Origin: Pseudomonadota bacterium
GTDB taxonomy: Bacteria > Pseudomonadota > Alphaproteobacteria > Acetobacterales > Acetobacteraceae
Reading direction: 5' to 3'
Assembly (NCBI GenBank): GCA_021808055.1
Contig: JAKBCH010000027.1
Coordinates: 1 to 26,498, forward strand
Length of the DNA stretch: 26,498 bases
Translations under genes and position numbers: made by a program
Part shown: piece by piece, positions 7,431 through 15,858 of the stretch
How positions within the stretch are numbered: position 1 is the first letter of the stretch
Layout of the letters: each line of letters starts with the position of its first letter
The notes under the pieces: generated by a model
Told to the model about the DNA's origin: nothing
What the model saw: only the letters and a program-made list of their open reading frames with translations
Databases searched by the model: none

Positions 7431-7450
7431 ACGTCATAATTTGGTCACAT
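7431..7450 (+). promoter_or_regulatory. PHO-box-like site (PhoB operator) upstream of phosphatase
   Basis: ACGTCATAATTTGGTCACAT holds two GTCA direct repeats 11 bp apart and agrees with the enterobacterial PHO-box consensus at about 15 of 20 positions (hand alignment). It lies 66 bp before an AcpA-like phosphatase start, where phosphate-starvation control would make sense. A clear -10 about 10 bp downstream was not found. Confidence 0.55.
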
Positions 7451-7516
7451 CCAGGCACTTCTCCCTGCCGTAGAGAGAGCACGCAATTTCAAACTGCTAA
7501 TTTCAGGTGTGGTTAA

Positions 7517-9190
7517 ATGAGCTCACGTATATTTCTTCGCGCGGCGATCGGCCTTTGCGCCATGCTCGCGGCTGCCCCGGCGGTGAATGCTGGTGAAACC
7601 GGCGCGGTGGCACCCGCCAGCGAGCATGGTTCAGCCGGACTTTTAAAAACCAAAACCCCGATTAAGCATCTGGTGGTGATTTATGATGAGAACGTCTCGT
7701 TCGATCATTATTTCGCTACCTATCCGCAGGCCACCAACCCACCGGGCGAGCCGAAATTCACCGCCCTTTCCGGCACGCCCCAGGTAAATAACCTCGCCAG
7801 CGCCGGGCTGCTGACCAACAATCCGAATTTCACCAACCAGGCGAACGGCACCAACGCGGCCAACCCTTTCCGGTTGGACCGCACCCAGGCCGCCACCGCT
7901 GACCAAAACCACGGCTACACCGCTGAGCAGCAGGCCTATGACAATGGCAAGGCTGACCTTTTCCCGAAATATACCGGCAAGGCCACACCGGGCGGTGCGG
8001 GCGCCTTTGGCACCAAGGGTCAGGTGATGGGCTATTATGACGGCAACACCGTCACCGCGGTTTGGAACTACGCTCAGCATTTCGCGATGGATGACAACGC
8101 CTACACCAACACCTATGGCCCTTCCACGCCGGGCGCGTTGGAGGTTGTCTCCGGCCAGACGGACGGCGTGAAGCTTATCGCCAGCAGCAAATCCGGCTAT
8201 TATTTAAAGAATACCGTCAACGGCCAGACGGATTATGCGCTCATCGCGGATGTCGATCCGGCATACGATGTCTGTTCCAGCAAAAAAAACCAGGTGATGA
8301 TGGAAGGCAAAAATATCGGCGATTTGCTGAATGAAGCCGATATCAGCTGGGGCGGGTTCATGGGCGGGTTCGATCTGAATGCCACCAATCCCAACGGCAC
8401 CACGGGCTGCAAGCGCAGCACAGACTCAGCCGTGGTGGGTAAAACGGTGCCGGACTACATCCCCCACCATAACTGGTTCCAGTATTACGCCTCCACCGCC
8501 AACCCGCGGCATCTGCGCCCGAAGGCGGTGGCGGATATCGGTTACAGCTACGACCGCGATGGCAAGAAGGACCCGGCAAACCACGAATATGGCTTGAATG
8601 ATTTCTATAAAGCCGTGGCGGCGGGTAATTTCCCCGCGGTTTCCTACATCAAGCTGCCCGCTTATCAGGATGCCCATGCCGGGTATTCCGACCCGCTGGA
8701 CGAACAGGCAGCGTTGGTGAAGCTGATCAATTTCCTCCAGAGCCAGCCGGAATGGAAGCACACCGCGATCATTATCGCCTGGGATGATTCCGATGGCTGG
8801 TATGACCACGCCTTCGCCAAAACCCTCAGCAGCTCCTTCGATGCTAAAGATGATCAACTCAACGGCCCCGGCAAATGCGGCACCGGCACCCCGCCCGATG
8901 GCGTTGCGGGCCAGCCGGTGAATGGCCGCTGCGGCCCCGGCACGCGGCTTCCCTTCCTGGTGATCTCGCCCTGGGCGAAGCAGAATTATGTCGATCATAA
9001 CCTGATCACCCAGGCTTCGGTTGTCAGCTTCATCGAGGATAACTGGCTGCACGGCCAGCGGCTGGGCGGTGGTTCGTTCGACGCGCAGGATCAGTCGATC
9101 ATGGGCATGTTTGATTTCACCCAGAAGCCACACATGGCGAAGCTGCTGCTGAATGCTGATACGGGTGAGGCGGCCGCCTCCGCGCCGTAA
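7517..9190 (+). CDS. Secreted AcpA / phospholipase C-like phosphoesterase
   Basis: A 557-residue phosphoesterase of the alkaline phosphatase superfamily, close to acid phosphatase AcpA and bacterial phospholipase C. A Sec signal peptide (residues 1-25, cleavage after AVNA) sends it to the periplasm or outside. Catalytic landmarks known from AcpA are present: metal ligands E58-N59 in YDENVSFDHYF, the Ser203 nucleophile in TYGPSTPGAL, and D423-D424 in IIAWDDSDGWYDH. It should release phosphate from phosphomonoesters or phospholipid-derived esters; the exact substrate is unknown. ATG 7517 has AGGTG 7 nt upstream. A PHO-box-like site precedes it, and the di-heme cytochrome gene follows after 13 bp, so the two are likely co-transcribed. 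Confidence 0.9.
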   Translation: MSSRIFLRAAIGLCAMLAAAPAVNAGETGAVAPASEHGSAGLLKTKTPIKHLVVIYDENVSFDHYFATYPQATNPPGEPKFTALSGTPQVNNLASAGLLTNNPNFTNQANGTNAANPFRLDRTQAATADQNHGYTAEQQAYDNGKADLFPKYTGKATPGGAGAFGTKGQVMGYYDGNTVTAVWNYAQHFAMDDNAYTNTYGPSTPGALEVVSGQTDGVKLIASSKSGYYLKNTVNGQTDYALIADVDPAYDVCSSKKNQVMMEGKNIGDLLNEADISWGGFMGGFDLNATNPNGTTGCKRSTDSAVVGKTVPDYIPHHNWFQYYASTANPRHLRPKAVADIGYSYDRDGKKDPANHEYGLNDFYKAVAAGNFPAVSYIKLPAYQDAHAGYSDPLDEQAALVKLINFLQSQPEWKHTAIIIAWDDSDGWYDHAFAKTLSSSFDAKDDQLNGPGKCGTGTPPDGVAGQPVNGRCGPGTRLPFLVISPWAKQNYVDHNLITQASVVSFIEDNWLHGQRLGGGSFDAQDQSIMGMFDFTQKPHMAKLLLNADTGEAAASAP

Positions 9191-9203
9191 AGGCCATGTG
9201 CTG

Positions 9204-10586
9204 ATGCGGATTTTTATCAGCCTGGTACTGGCTGCTGCGCTGGGGCTGTGTAGTGCGATTGTGTTTGCGCTGCGCGGCCCGGTGCCCGTTGGCGACTGGC
9301 TAACCAGCCCGGCCGCAAGCTTTGCCCTCTCGCAGGGAGAAAACCCGCATCCCGTGGTGTTGCTCCACCCCGTTTCAGCCCCGCTTTCGGCCATGGCGCA
9401 ACTGGGCCGGCAGGTGTTTTTGGATACGAGCCTGTCCTCATCGGGAAAGCTCTCCTGCGCCTCATGCCACAGCCCGCGGCATTTTTACGGGCCGCCCACC
9501 GGGGCATCAGCTGTTTTCGGTGGGCCGGATTTGGAGACTCAAGGTGTGCGGGCTGTGCCCTCGTTGATGTATCTGGCCACGCAACCGAGTTTCAGCATCG
9601 GCCCAGACCCTGCCGGGGAAAATGACGCCCAACCCACGCTGCCGCAGCTTGCGGCCAAGGCTGCTGACGCGCCGCGCGCAACCAAAACCGCGCAAAGCAC
9701 CGCGCAGGCGGCAGCCAACATGGTGCCGCAAGGCGGGCTTTTCTGGGATGGCCGGGCCGACACCTTGCAGCAACAGGCGATGGGGCCGCTGCTCAATCCA
9801 TTCGAGATGGATGGCGGGAGTATTGCGCGTGTTGCCGCGAAACTGCGCGCCGCGCCTTATGCGGGGGCGTTCGTGCAGTTATTCGGCCCGAATATTCTGA
9901 ATGATCCGCAAATGCTGGTCTCTGAGGCGATGTTCGCCGTCGCCCGTTATCAGGTGGAGGATGCAAGCTTCCACCCTTTTTCCAGCAAATACGATGCCTG
10001 GCTGCAAGGCAAAGCGCGGCTCACCCAGGCGGAAATGCGTGGTTATCTTCTGTTCAATAATCCGGCGAAGGGCAATTGCGCTGCCTGCCATCTGGACCAG
10101 CCTTCACCGGATGGTGAACCCCCCTTGTTCACCGACCACCAGTATGAGGCTCTGGGCGTGCCCCGCAACATGAGCCTCGCGGCAAATAAAAACCCGGCTT
10201 ATTTCGACGAAGGCATTTGCGGGCCCTACCGCACTGACCTTGCGAAAGAAACCCAGTTTTGTGGCATGTTCCTAACCCCCACACTGCGCAATGCCGCTAC
10301 GCGGCAGGTGTTTTTCCATAACGGTAAGTATCATAATCTTAAGCAGGTGCTGGATTTTTATAATTTCAGGGACACCGATCCAAGCAAAATTTATCCCACG
10401 GCGGCGGATGGAGAGGTGAAAAAATTCAACGATCTGCCGGAGCAATACAGGCCAAATATCGACACCTCCGACCCGCCTTTCAATCGGCAGCTTGGCGAAG
10501 CCCCCGCACTCACGCGCAAGGATGAGGACGATATCATCGCGTTTCTTAAAACGCTGACGGATGGATATTCACCGCGTCAGCCATAA
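9204..10586 (+). CDS. Di-heme cytochrome c peroxidase / MauG-like protein
   Basis: A 460-residue c-type cytochrome of the CcpA/MauG family. A signal or anchor segment at residues 4-23 (FISLVLAAALGLCSAIVFAL) exports it to the periplasm. Two heme-binding motifs are visible: C85-A-S-C88-H89 and C292-A-A-C295-H296. The family landmarks FWDGRADTLQQQAMGPLLNPFEM (a run starting near residue 180) and FLTPTLRNAATRQVFFHNG are present. Proteins of this family reduce H2O2 or carry out heme-based oxidation of a protein partner; which applies here is unknown. Compared with a typical ~330-residue CcpA it is longer, with an insert between the two heme domains (about 130-175). ATG 9204 has AAAGG upstream. It is probably in an operon with the phosphatase. 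Confidence 0.88.
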   Translation: MRIFISLVLAAALGLCSAIVFALRGPVPVGDWLTSPAASFALSQGENPHPVVLLHPVSAPLSAMAQLGRQVFLDTSLSSSGKLSCASCHSPRHFYGPPTGASAVFGGPDLETQGVRAVPSLMYLATQPSFSIGPDPAGENDAQPTLPQLAAKAADAPRATKTAQSTAQAAANMVPQGGLFWDGRADTLQQQAMGPLLNPFEMDGGSIARVAAKLRAAPYAGAFVQLFGPNILNDPQMLVSEAMFAVARYQVEDASFHPFSSKYDAWLQGKARLTQAEMRGYLLFNNPAKGNCAACHLDQPSPDGEPPLFTDHQYEALGVPRNMSLAANKNPAYFDEGICGPYRTDLAKETQFCGMFLTPTLRNAATRQVFFHNGKYHNLKQVLDFYNFRDTDPSKIYPTAADGEVKKFNDLPEQYRPNIDTSDPPFNRQLGEAPALTRKDEDDIIAFLKTLTDGYSPRQP

Positions 10587-10590
10587 TCGG

Positions 10591-10610
10591 ACCGGCTCCT
10601 CGGGAGCGGT
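10591..10610 (+). terminator. Hairpin after the di-heme cytochrome gene
   Basis: ACCGGCTCC-TCG-GGAGCGGT can form an 8-bp GC-rich stem with one bulged G, 5 bp after the cytochrome stop codon. No T-run follows, so it may be a weak terminator or an mRNA-stabilising hairpin. Confidence 0.35.
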
Positions 10611-10760
10611 GCTATTCCATCGGATATCAAATACAGAATGGCGGAGATAGGTGCCTGATTTCCGCCGGTACGCTGGCTAATTTAGCGGGTAAAACGCGCA
10701 TATATGATTGCGCGGCATATGCCGGGGCGCAACGCGACTAAGGAAGGTCATGCGCTTTTC

Positions 10761-11198
10761 TTAGTCTGGCGCGTACTGGCTGGGGTCGGTCTCGTACTGT
10801 TGCACGTCATCATCCCAATTTCCGGCGGCTGCACCGTTTTCCCGCTCATCTTGACAGTCCGCAGCGGTAGGGTGGCGGCTCGGGTAGAGGGCGGCGTCGA
10901 ATTCGCGCACTGCATCGTCATAAGGCTGGCTTGCGCTATCGCCGCCGACCCCGCGTGTCAGGTGCGTTAGATCTCTCAAAAGATCGTCGTGGGTGATTTC
11001 TGCAACTGCGTGAAACCAATCCGCGCTCTCCAGACCACAAGAATAAGCAGTTGCGGCCCGAGAAGCCCCTGAAATGTCGATTTCAGCCTGGTCTTTGAAT
11101 TCTGAAACCGTCCATGCCCCCATATTTCCGTCTACCTGAGCAAATGCAGGCCCAGCGAGGAGGGGTAGTATAACGAAAATGTAGCACGTAATTTTCAT
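10761..11198 (-). CDS. Hypothetical secreted protein
   Basis: A 145-residue protein with a clear Sec signal peptide (MKITCYIFVILPLLAGPAFA, likely cut before Gln21). The mature part is acidic, with two cysteines (54 and 115) that could form one disulfide. An Asp/Glu/Tyr-rich low-complexity tail (residues ~118-145, NWDDDVQQYETDPSQY) closes it. No family was recognised. ATG 11198 is well supported by CAGGAA about 6 nt upstream on the minus strand. It stands alone: the cytochrome gene converges on it with a 174-bp gap, and a tRNA lies upstream. A 29-nt imperfect hairpin spans its stop codon (10737-10765), without a T-run. It is probably real because of the signal peptide plus ribosome-binding site. 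Confidence 0.7.
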   Translation of the reverse strand: MKITCYIFVILPLLAGPAFAQVDGNMGAWTVSEFKDQAEIDISGASRAATAYSCGLESADWFHAVAEITHDDLLRDLTHLTRGVGGDSASQPYDDAVREFDAALYPSRHPTAADCQDERENGAAAGNWDDDVQQYETDPSQYAPD

Positions 11199-11468
11199 TA
11201 AATTCCTGTTTTGAGCGGTGATGGGGCAAGCAGCCGCACGTTCTGGCTATAAAGAGGTTTTACAGGCTGACAACTCTGAGGAAGCCAGGGGATTTGTTGC
11301 TATCCGATATCGCCACGCGCGCCAAGGCCCTACCCGTGAAGCGGTGCCAGGGCAGCCGAGTGCTCATATCAATTTGCCCCAATCGCCGTTCAAAGTGCAT
11401 ATTCTGGGGACTGCAAAGCTAAGTCAGAAATAAAGAATGGCTGCTTCTGTATTTTTTAGGAAACAGGA
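11199..11468. other. Intergenic region, no convincing gene
   Basis: About 270 bp between the secreted-protein gene and a tRNA-Ser, both on the minus strand. One open frame on the plus strand (11218-11433, 71 codons) has no Shine-Dalgarno and no recognisable protein features. The region should hold the promoter of the secreted-protein gene, but no clear -35/-10 pair was seen. Confidence 0.5.
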
Positions 11469-11558
11469 TGGCGGACAGACAGGGATTCGAACCCTGGGTA
11501 CGCTTTCACGCACACACGCTTTCCAAGCGTGCGCCTTAAGCCGCTCGGCCATCTGTCC
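11469..11558 (-). tRNA. tRNA-Ser (anticodon GGA)
   Basis: A 90-nt class II tRNA on the minus strand. Acceptor stem GGACAGA/TCTGTCC is fully paired, the D-arm begins TGGCCGAGCGG, and anticodon stem CACGC/GCGTG carries loop TTGGAAA, giving anticodon GGA. A long variable arm, T-arm CAGGG-TTCGAAT-CCCTG, discriminator G and encoded CCA follow. It reads UCC/UCU serine codons and shares the D-arm and T-loop blocks with the tRNA-Ser at 3328. Confidence 0.97.
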
Positions 11559-11622
11559 ATCGCGCGGTGTGGCACTCTCTAGCTAAACGAACCTCGTCTG
11601 CCAAGAGCGCCGCCGCAGAAAT

Positions 11623-13428
11623 TCAGGCATCCATCTTCAGCGCGGCCAGGAAGGCGCTTTGCGGTATTTCCACCTTGCCGAACTGGCGCATCCGCTTCTT
11701 CCCCTCTTTTTGCTTCTCCAGCAGCTTGCGTTTGCGGCTGATATCGCCGCCATAGCACTTGGCCGTCACGTCTTTGGAAAGCGCGGAAATCGTCTCACGC
11801 GCGATAACCCGCCCGCCAATGGCCGCCTGGATGGCGATTTTGAACAATTGCTTGGGGATGAGATCCTTGAGCTTGCCGCAGATGGACCGCCCGCGGCTCT
11901 CCGCCTGGCTGCGATGCGCTATGAAGGAGAGCGCGTCCACCGGCTCTTGGTTCACCAGAATCGAAATCTTCACGAGGTCCGCCTCGGCGTAATCCTCAAT
12001 CTGGTAATCGAAGCTGGCATAGCCGCGGCTGACGGATTTCAGCCGGTCGTAGAAATCGAACACCACCTCGTTCAACGGCAGGCGATACACAGCCATGGCG
12101 CGGTTGCCCACATAGGTCAGGTCCAGTTGTTGGCCGCGCCGTTCGGAGCAGAGGGTGAGGATGGAGCCCAGATAATCATCCGGCACCATGATGGTGGCCT
12201 TAATCCAAGGCTCCTCGATATGGTCGATAATCGAGCCATCCGGCATGTCGGCCGGGTTGTGCAGCGGCTCCATCCCGCCATTGGTTTTGTACACATGGTA
12301 CACCACGGAAGGCGCTGTCGCGATCAGGTTCAAATCGAACTCGCGGGAAAGCCGCTCCTGGATGATCTCCAGATGCAGCAGCCCCAGAAACCCGCAGCGG
12401 AAGCCGAAGCCGAGCGCCGCCGATGTCTCGGCCTCATAATGGAAGCTCGCATCATTCAGCCGCAGCTTGGCCAGGCTGTCGCGCAGCTTCTCGAAATCAT
12501 CGGCATCCACCGGGAACAGCCCGCACCACACAACGGGGATGGAAGGCTTGAACCCAGGCAGGGGGGCCAGAGCCGGCCTGCGGTCCTCGGTAATGGTGTC
12601 GCCCACATTGCAATCCGCCACGGTTTTAATGGCGGCGGTGATGTAGCCCATCTCGCCCGGCCCCAGCTCGTCAACCGGCTTCATCTTCGGCGTGAACACG
12701 CCAAGCTGCTCCACGGGGTGCACCGCCCCCGTGGACATCATGCGGATCTTCTGGCCCTTTTTCAGTACGCCATTCTTCACGCGTACCAAAATCACCACGC
12801 CGAGATATTGGTCGTACCAGCTATCCACCAGCAGGGCTTGCAGCTCGGCCTTGTCATCACCTTTCGGCGGCGGCAGCTTGGCCACCAGTGCCTCCAGCAC
12901 GCCCTCGATGTTCAGCCCGGTTTTGGCGGAAATCTCCACCGCGTCCGAGGCGTCGATGCCAATCACATCCTCGATCTGCTGCTTCACCCGCGGCACATCG
13001 GCGGCAGGCAGGTCGATCTTGTTCAGCACCGGCACAATTTCATGATGCGCGTCGATGGCCTGATACACATTGGCGAGCGTCTGCGCCTCCACGCCCTGGG
13101 AGGCATCCACCACCAGCAACGAGCCCTCGCACGCGGCGAGGCTGCGGCTGACCTCATAGGCAAAATCCACATGGCCGGGTGTGTCCATCAGGTTCAGCAC
13201 GTAGGTTTTACCGTCGGAGGCCGGGTAGTCCAGCCGCACGGTCTGCGCCTTGATGGTGATCCCGCGTTCTTTCTCGATGTCCATGTTGTCGAGCACCTGC
13301 TCGGTCATCTCGCGCGCGGTGAGGCCCCCGCAATGCTGGATCAGCCGGTCAGCCAGGGTGGATTTGCCATGGTCGATATGGGCGATGATGGAGAAATTGC
13401 GGATCAGGTCGAGGGGAGTGCCGGTCAT
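11623..13428 (-). CDS. lepA: Elongation factor 4 (LepA)
   Basis: A 601-residue ribosome-associated translational GTPase, full length for LepA. G1 is AHIDHGKST near residues 16-24, followed by the switch region [12 protein letters not shown]3 DTPGH and G4 NKID. The LepA-specific C-terminal domain is present, ending [29 protein letters not shown]. It back-translocates or remodels stalled ribosomes, mainly under stress. The start ATG 13428 ([21 protein letters not shown]) matches the usual N-terminus. It lies 44 bp after the L,D-transpeptidase gene on the same strand, so ribA, the transpeptidase gene and lepA may form one transcript. Confidence 0.98.
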   Translation of the reverse strand: MTGTPLDLIRNFSIIAHIDHGKSTLADRLIQHCGGLTAREMTEQVLDNMDIEKERGITIKAQTVRLDYPASDGKTYVLNLMDTPGHVDFAYEVSRSLAACEGSLLVVDASQGVEAQTLANVYQAIDAHHEIVPVLNKIDLPAADVPRVKQQIEDVIGIDASDAVEISAKTGLNIEGVLEALVAKLPPPKGDDKAELQALLVDSWYDQYLGVVILVRVKNGVLKKGQKIRMMSTGAVHPVEQLGVFTPKMKPVDELGPGEMGYITAAIKTVADCNVGDTITEDRRPALAPLPGFKPSIPVVWCGLFPVDADDFEKLRDSLAKLRLNDASFHYEAETSAALGFGFRCGFLGLLHLEIIQERLSREFDLNLIATAPSVVYHVYKTNGGMEPLHNPADMPDGSIIDHIEEPWIKATIMVPDDYLGSILTLCSERRGQQLDLTYVGNRAMAVYRLPLNEVVFDFYDRLKSVSRGYASFDYQIEDYAEADLVKISILVNQEPVDALSFIAHRSQAESRGRSICGKLKDLIPKQLFKIAIQAAIGGRVIARETISALSKDVTAKCYGGDISRKRKLLEKQKEGKKRMRQFGKVEIPQSAFLAALKMDA

Positions 13429-13472
13429 GGCGGGTCTTTAGGGCATTTCGGGGGGGCGCGTCGATATGAGGT

Positions 13473-13964
13473 TTATCCAACCACCTTTATTCCGCTCATC
13501 CCCGCCGCCAGGGCCGCCAGCACATCCGGCAGGCTCAACGCCACGCAGCCCGCCGTGGGGGCGTAATCGGGTGTTGCCACGTGAAAGAAAATCGCTGAGC
13601 CGCGCCCCGGCATAATCGGGGCCAGATTCCAATCCAGCACGCCGATCACATCGTAAACCCTATCCGCCCGCCATAATGCCTCGTGGCTGGCGGGGTAGGG
13701 CAGGCGCACCGGCCGGTTATAAGCGGCGTCCGCCACATCGTCGCACCAGCCATCGCCGGGGGAAATTGGCTCTAGCGGCACGGCGCAGCGCGGCGGGGGT
13801 AGCCGGTCTGCCCGGTAGAGCACGCGCACAAGCTTGAGCAGCCCTGCGGGCGTGCCGCCATCGCCCTCGCGCTTTTGGGCCGTGATGCCGCCCCGCCCGA
13901 ACGCCGCGCGAAGCGCCAGCCCGGCACCCTGCAAGGCGTTATTTTTAAGAACGAATTCAGTCAA
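13473..13964 (-). CDS. L,D-transpeptidase (YkuD-type) family protein
   Basis: A 163-residue YkuD-domain protein of the small alphaproteobacterial type. The family motif KREGDGGTPAG is at about 31-41, and the catalytic block FFHVATPDYAPTAGCVAL has His128 and nucleophile Cys140. Such enzymes form 3-3 cross-links in peptidoglycan or attach proteins to it. No signal peptide is visible at the N-terminus (MTEFVLKNNALQG), which is unusual for an envelope enzyme, so the site of action is unclear. Translation starts at TTG 13964, overlapping the end of ribA by 8 nt (TTGACTGA), which suggests coupling. The SHGC-type motif reads TAGC here. Confidence 0.8.
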   Translation of the reverse strand: MTEFVLKNNALQGAGLALRAAFGRGGITAQKREGDGGTPAGLLKLVRVLYRADRLPPPRCAVPLEPISPGDGWCDDVADAAYNRPVRLPYPASHEALWRADRVYDVIGVLDWNLAPIMPGRGSAIFFHVATPDYAPTAGCVALSLPDVLAALAAGMSGIKVVG

Positions 13965-15075
13965 ACAAATGCCCGAAGCGCTTTGCCTTCGTCTCCAGGT
14001 ACGAATCGTTCACGCCATTCGCGTCGAACTGATGCGGCACACGCTCCACGATTTCGATCCCGCAGGCGCGCAGGCTTTCCATTTTTTCCGGGTTGTTCGT
14101 CAGCAGCCGAATCTTCTTAATCCCCAGAGCCTCCAGCATGGCGGCGGCGATGTGGAAATTGCGCTCATCGGCCTGCCAACCCAGGGCGCGGTTCGCATCC
14201 AGCGTATCCAGCCCTTGGTCCTGCAAAGTATAGGCCCGCAGCTTGTTGATAAGCCCAATCCCGCGCCCCTCCTGCGCCAGATAAAGCACAGCGCCGTTTC
14301 CTTCCTGCCCCATGCGGGCGATGGCTCCTTGGAGTTGCGGCCCGCAATCGCAGCGCAAGCTGCCCAACAAATCGCCGGTAAAGCATTCCGAATGCAGCCG
14401 CACCAGCGGGGCATCCTGGGCTTCCGGCTGGCCCACCAGAATCGCCATATGCTCAATCCCCTGGTCCAGCGCCCGGAACGCCACCAGTCGCGCATCTCGC
14501 GCCGAATCCAGCGGCACCGCCACTTCGGCAACCTTCATCAGCGTGGAGGCCAGTTCCAGCGGGTAAGCCAGAAGATCAGCAGCGGGCACGGTCAGTAAAT
14601 CAGCCCCCTCTTTGCGGCTGGCCCAACCGTGGCGCACTGGGGCCACAACCATGGCTGGCAGCAGCCGCGCCAGCTTGCCCAGGGCCAGGGCGGCCTGAGC
14701 TTCCTCCGGTGCTTCAATTGTCTCGAACTCGGGCAGAATCTGCTCCATCGTCGGGTCGGCGGCGCGTTTAAGGGTTTGCGTATCGATCAGTGGCCGGGCC
14801 AGCCTCAGAGCAATCGCCGGGGCGGTTTCAGTTACATCGTGTTTCAGCACCGCCGCGGCGCGGGAAGGGGCGAGCAGCAGCGAGGCAGGCTCGGCAGAGA
14901 GCAGATCGATCAGCCGCAATCCTTCTGCGCCTACGGTTTCCGCGGGCACAAGAATCAAGGGTTTGCGGGCGGCCAGCACCACCGGCACGCCGCGTCTGGC
15001 ATCCGCAATGGCCCGATGCACGGCGCGAGTGCGGGGGGTGCCCAGCGGGTTTTGGATGACACTGGTGTTTTTCAT
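13957..15075 (-). CDS. ribA: GTP cyclohydrolase II (RibA) with divergent N-terminal domain
   Basis: The first step of riboflavin synthesis: GTP to diaminohydroxypyrimidine ribosyl phosphate, formate and PPi. The catalytic GCH2 domain occupies about residues 180-372. Its zinc ligands C231, C242 and C244 are in SECFTGDLLGSLRCDCGPQL, the YLAQEGRGIGL block follows, and the end has RLLTNNPEKM and R-VPHQ. The first ~170 residues correspond in place to the DHBP synthase (RibB) half of RibBA proteins but show none of its catalytic acidic motifs that I can recognise, so this half is probably inactive in RibB chemistry. ATG 15075 is the only good start. It is first in the ribA / transpeptidase / lepA cluster and divergent from the response regulator. 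Confidence 0.93.
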   Translation of the reverse strand: MKNTSVIQNPLGTPRTRAVHRAIADARRGVPVVLAARKPLILVPAETVGAEGLRLIDLLSAEPASLLLAPSRAAAVLKHDVTETAPAIALRLARPLIDTQTLKRAADPTMEQILPEFETIEAPEEAQAALALGKLARLLPAMVVAPVRHGWASRKEGADLLTVPAADLLAYPLELASTLMKVAEVAVPLDSARDARLVAFRALDQGIEHMAILVGQPEAQDAPLVRLHSECFTGDLLGSLRCDCGPQLQGAIARMGQEGNGAVLYLAQEGRGIGLINKLRAYTLQDQGLDTLDANRALGWQADERNFHIAAAMLEALGIKKIRLLTNNPEKMESLRACGIEIVERVPHQFDANGVNDSYLETKAKRFGHLFD

Positions 15076-15118
15076 GCTCTGCTAAAATAATGCTGGTAGG
15101 GGCATATGGCCAGAGATG

Positions 15119-15147
15119 CTGACAGCGCAGGTAAAGTAAAGTAGGGT
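15119..15147 (+). promoter_or_regulatory. Possible promoter of the response-regulator gene
   Basis: CTGACA (15119-15124) and TAGGGT (15142-15147) are 17 bp apart, 25-50 bp before the regulator's start. The -35 is good and the -10 poor. The stretch is AT-rich (GGTTAATTAATTACTAAGGAG) and ends in the Shine-Dalgarno. Confidence 0.3.
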
Positions 15148-15171
15148 TAATTAATTACTAAGGAGTGCATG

Positions 15172-15858
15172 ATGCTCAGTCCACGCAGAATCCTCGTCGT
15201 GGATGACGATGACGCCCTGCGAGACGCGCTGATGGAACAGCTCAGCGTGAATGCAGAGTTCGCGCCGGTGGAAGCTGCGAGCCTGGCGGAGGCTGAGGCC
15301 AGGCTGAGCAATGGCACGCGTTACGAAGCGCTGCTTCTTGATGTTTCGCTGCCGGATGGTGACGGGCGGGATTTCTGCCGGAGCTTGCGCGAGCGCGGCA
15401 TTAAGGCGCCGATTATTATGTTAACCGCCGCCTCTGAGGAAATAGATGTCGTGCGGGGAATGGATTCGGGGGCGAATGATTACCTTGCCAAGCCTTTCCG
15501 CCTGAACGAACTGCTAGCCCGACTGCGGGCGCATTTGCGTCATTTTGAATCTTCTGAGGATGCCGAGATCAAGCTCGGACCTTACCAGTTCCGCCCCTCT
15601 GCCAGGCTGCTGCTGGATGCAAAAGGCGGCAAGATCAGGCTGACGGATAAGGAAGCGGCGATTTTAAAATATCTCTATCGTGCCGGCACGGCCGTGGCGC
15701 GGCAGACGTTGCTTGAGGCGGTATGGGGCTACAAACAAACGGTGACGACGCATACGCTGGAAACCCATGTTTATCGGTTGCGGCAGAAGATTGAGGTTGA
15801 TCCTCAAAACGCTCGCATTTTGCTCACCGATGGCGGCGGCTACAAGTTAAACCCGTAG
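15172..15858 (+). CDS. OmpR/PhoB-family response regulator
   Basis: A 228-residue two-domain regulator. The receiver domain (about 1-120) has the acidic pocket VVDDDD, the phosphorylation site Asp57 in LLLDVSLPDGDG, and the conserved Thr (MLTAAS) and Lys (YLAKPF). The C-terminal winged-helix domain (about 130-228) has LTDKEAAILKYLYR and the recognition region THTLETHVYRLRQKIE, ending GGGYKLNP. It should bind direct-repeat DNA as a dimer once phosphorylated. No sensor kinase is in the window, so it is an orphan here and its signal is unknown. AAGGAG lies 6 nt before ATG 15172 and only 3 nt before ATG 15169, so 15172 is preferred. Its end overlaps the converging deoxyribosyltransferase gene by 12 bp. 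Confidence 0.93.
   Translation: MLSPRRILVVDDDDALRDALMEQLSVNAEFAPVEAASLAEAEARLSNGTRYEALLLDVSLPDGDGRDFCRSLRERGIKAPIIMLTAASEEIDVVRGMDSGANDYLAKPFRLNELLARLRAHLRHFESSEDAEIKLGPYQFRPSARLLLDAKGGKIRLTDKEAAILKYLYRAGTAVARQTLLEAVWGYKQTVTTHTLETHVYRLRQKIEVDPQNARILLTDGGGYKLNP

Noticed and set aside
8426..9394. A 322-codon minus-strand open frame
   Set aside because: It lies opposite the phosphatase and cytochrome genes, both with intact catalytic motifs, and shows no protein signature.
10737..10765. Imperfect 11-bp hairpin over the stop codon of the secreted-protein gene
   Set aside because: Two of the pairs are G-U on one strand and become A-C mismatches on the strand that would be transcribed, and there is no T-run, so a terminator call is not justified.
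11218..11433. A 71-codon frame in the gap before tRNA-Ser(GGA)
   Set aside because: It has no ribosome-binding site and no hydrophobic or domain pattern; it is within the range expected by chance.
11659..13566. A 635-codon open frame on the plus strand
   Set aside because: It is antisense to lepA, whose protein is full length and has every family motif. The open antisense frame is a by-product of GC-rich codon use; its translation has no recognisable domain.
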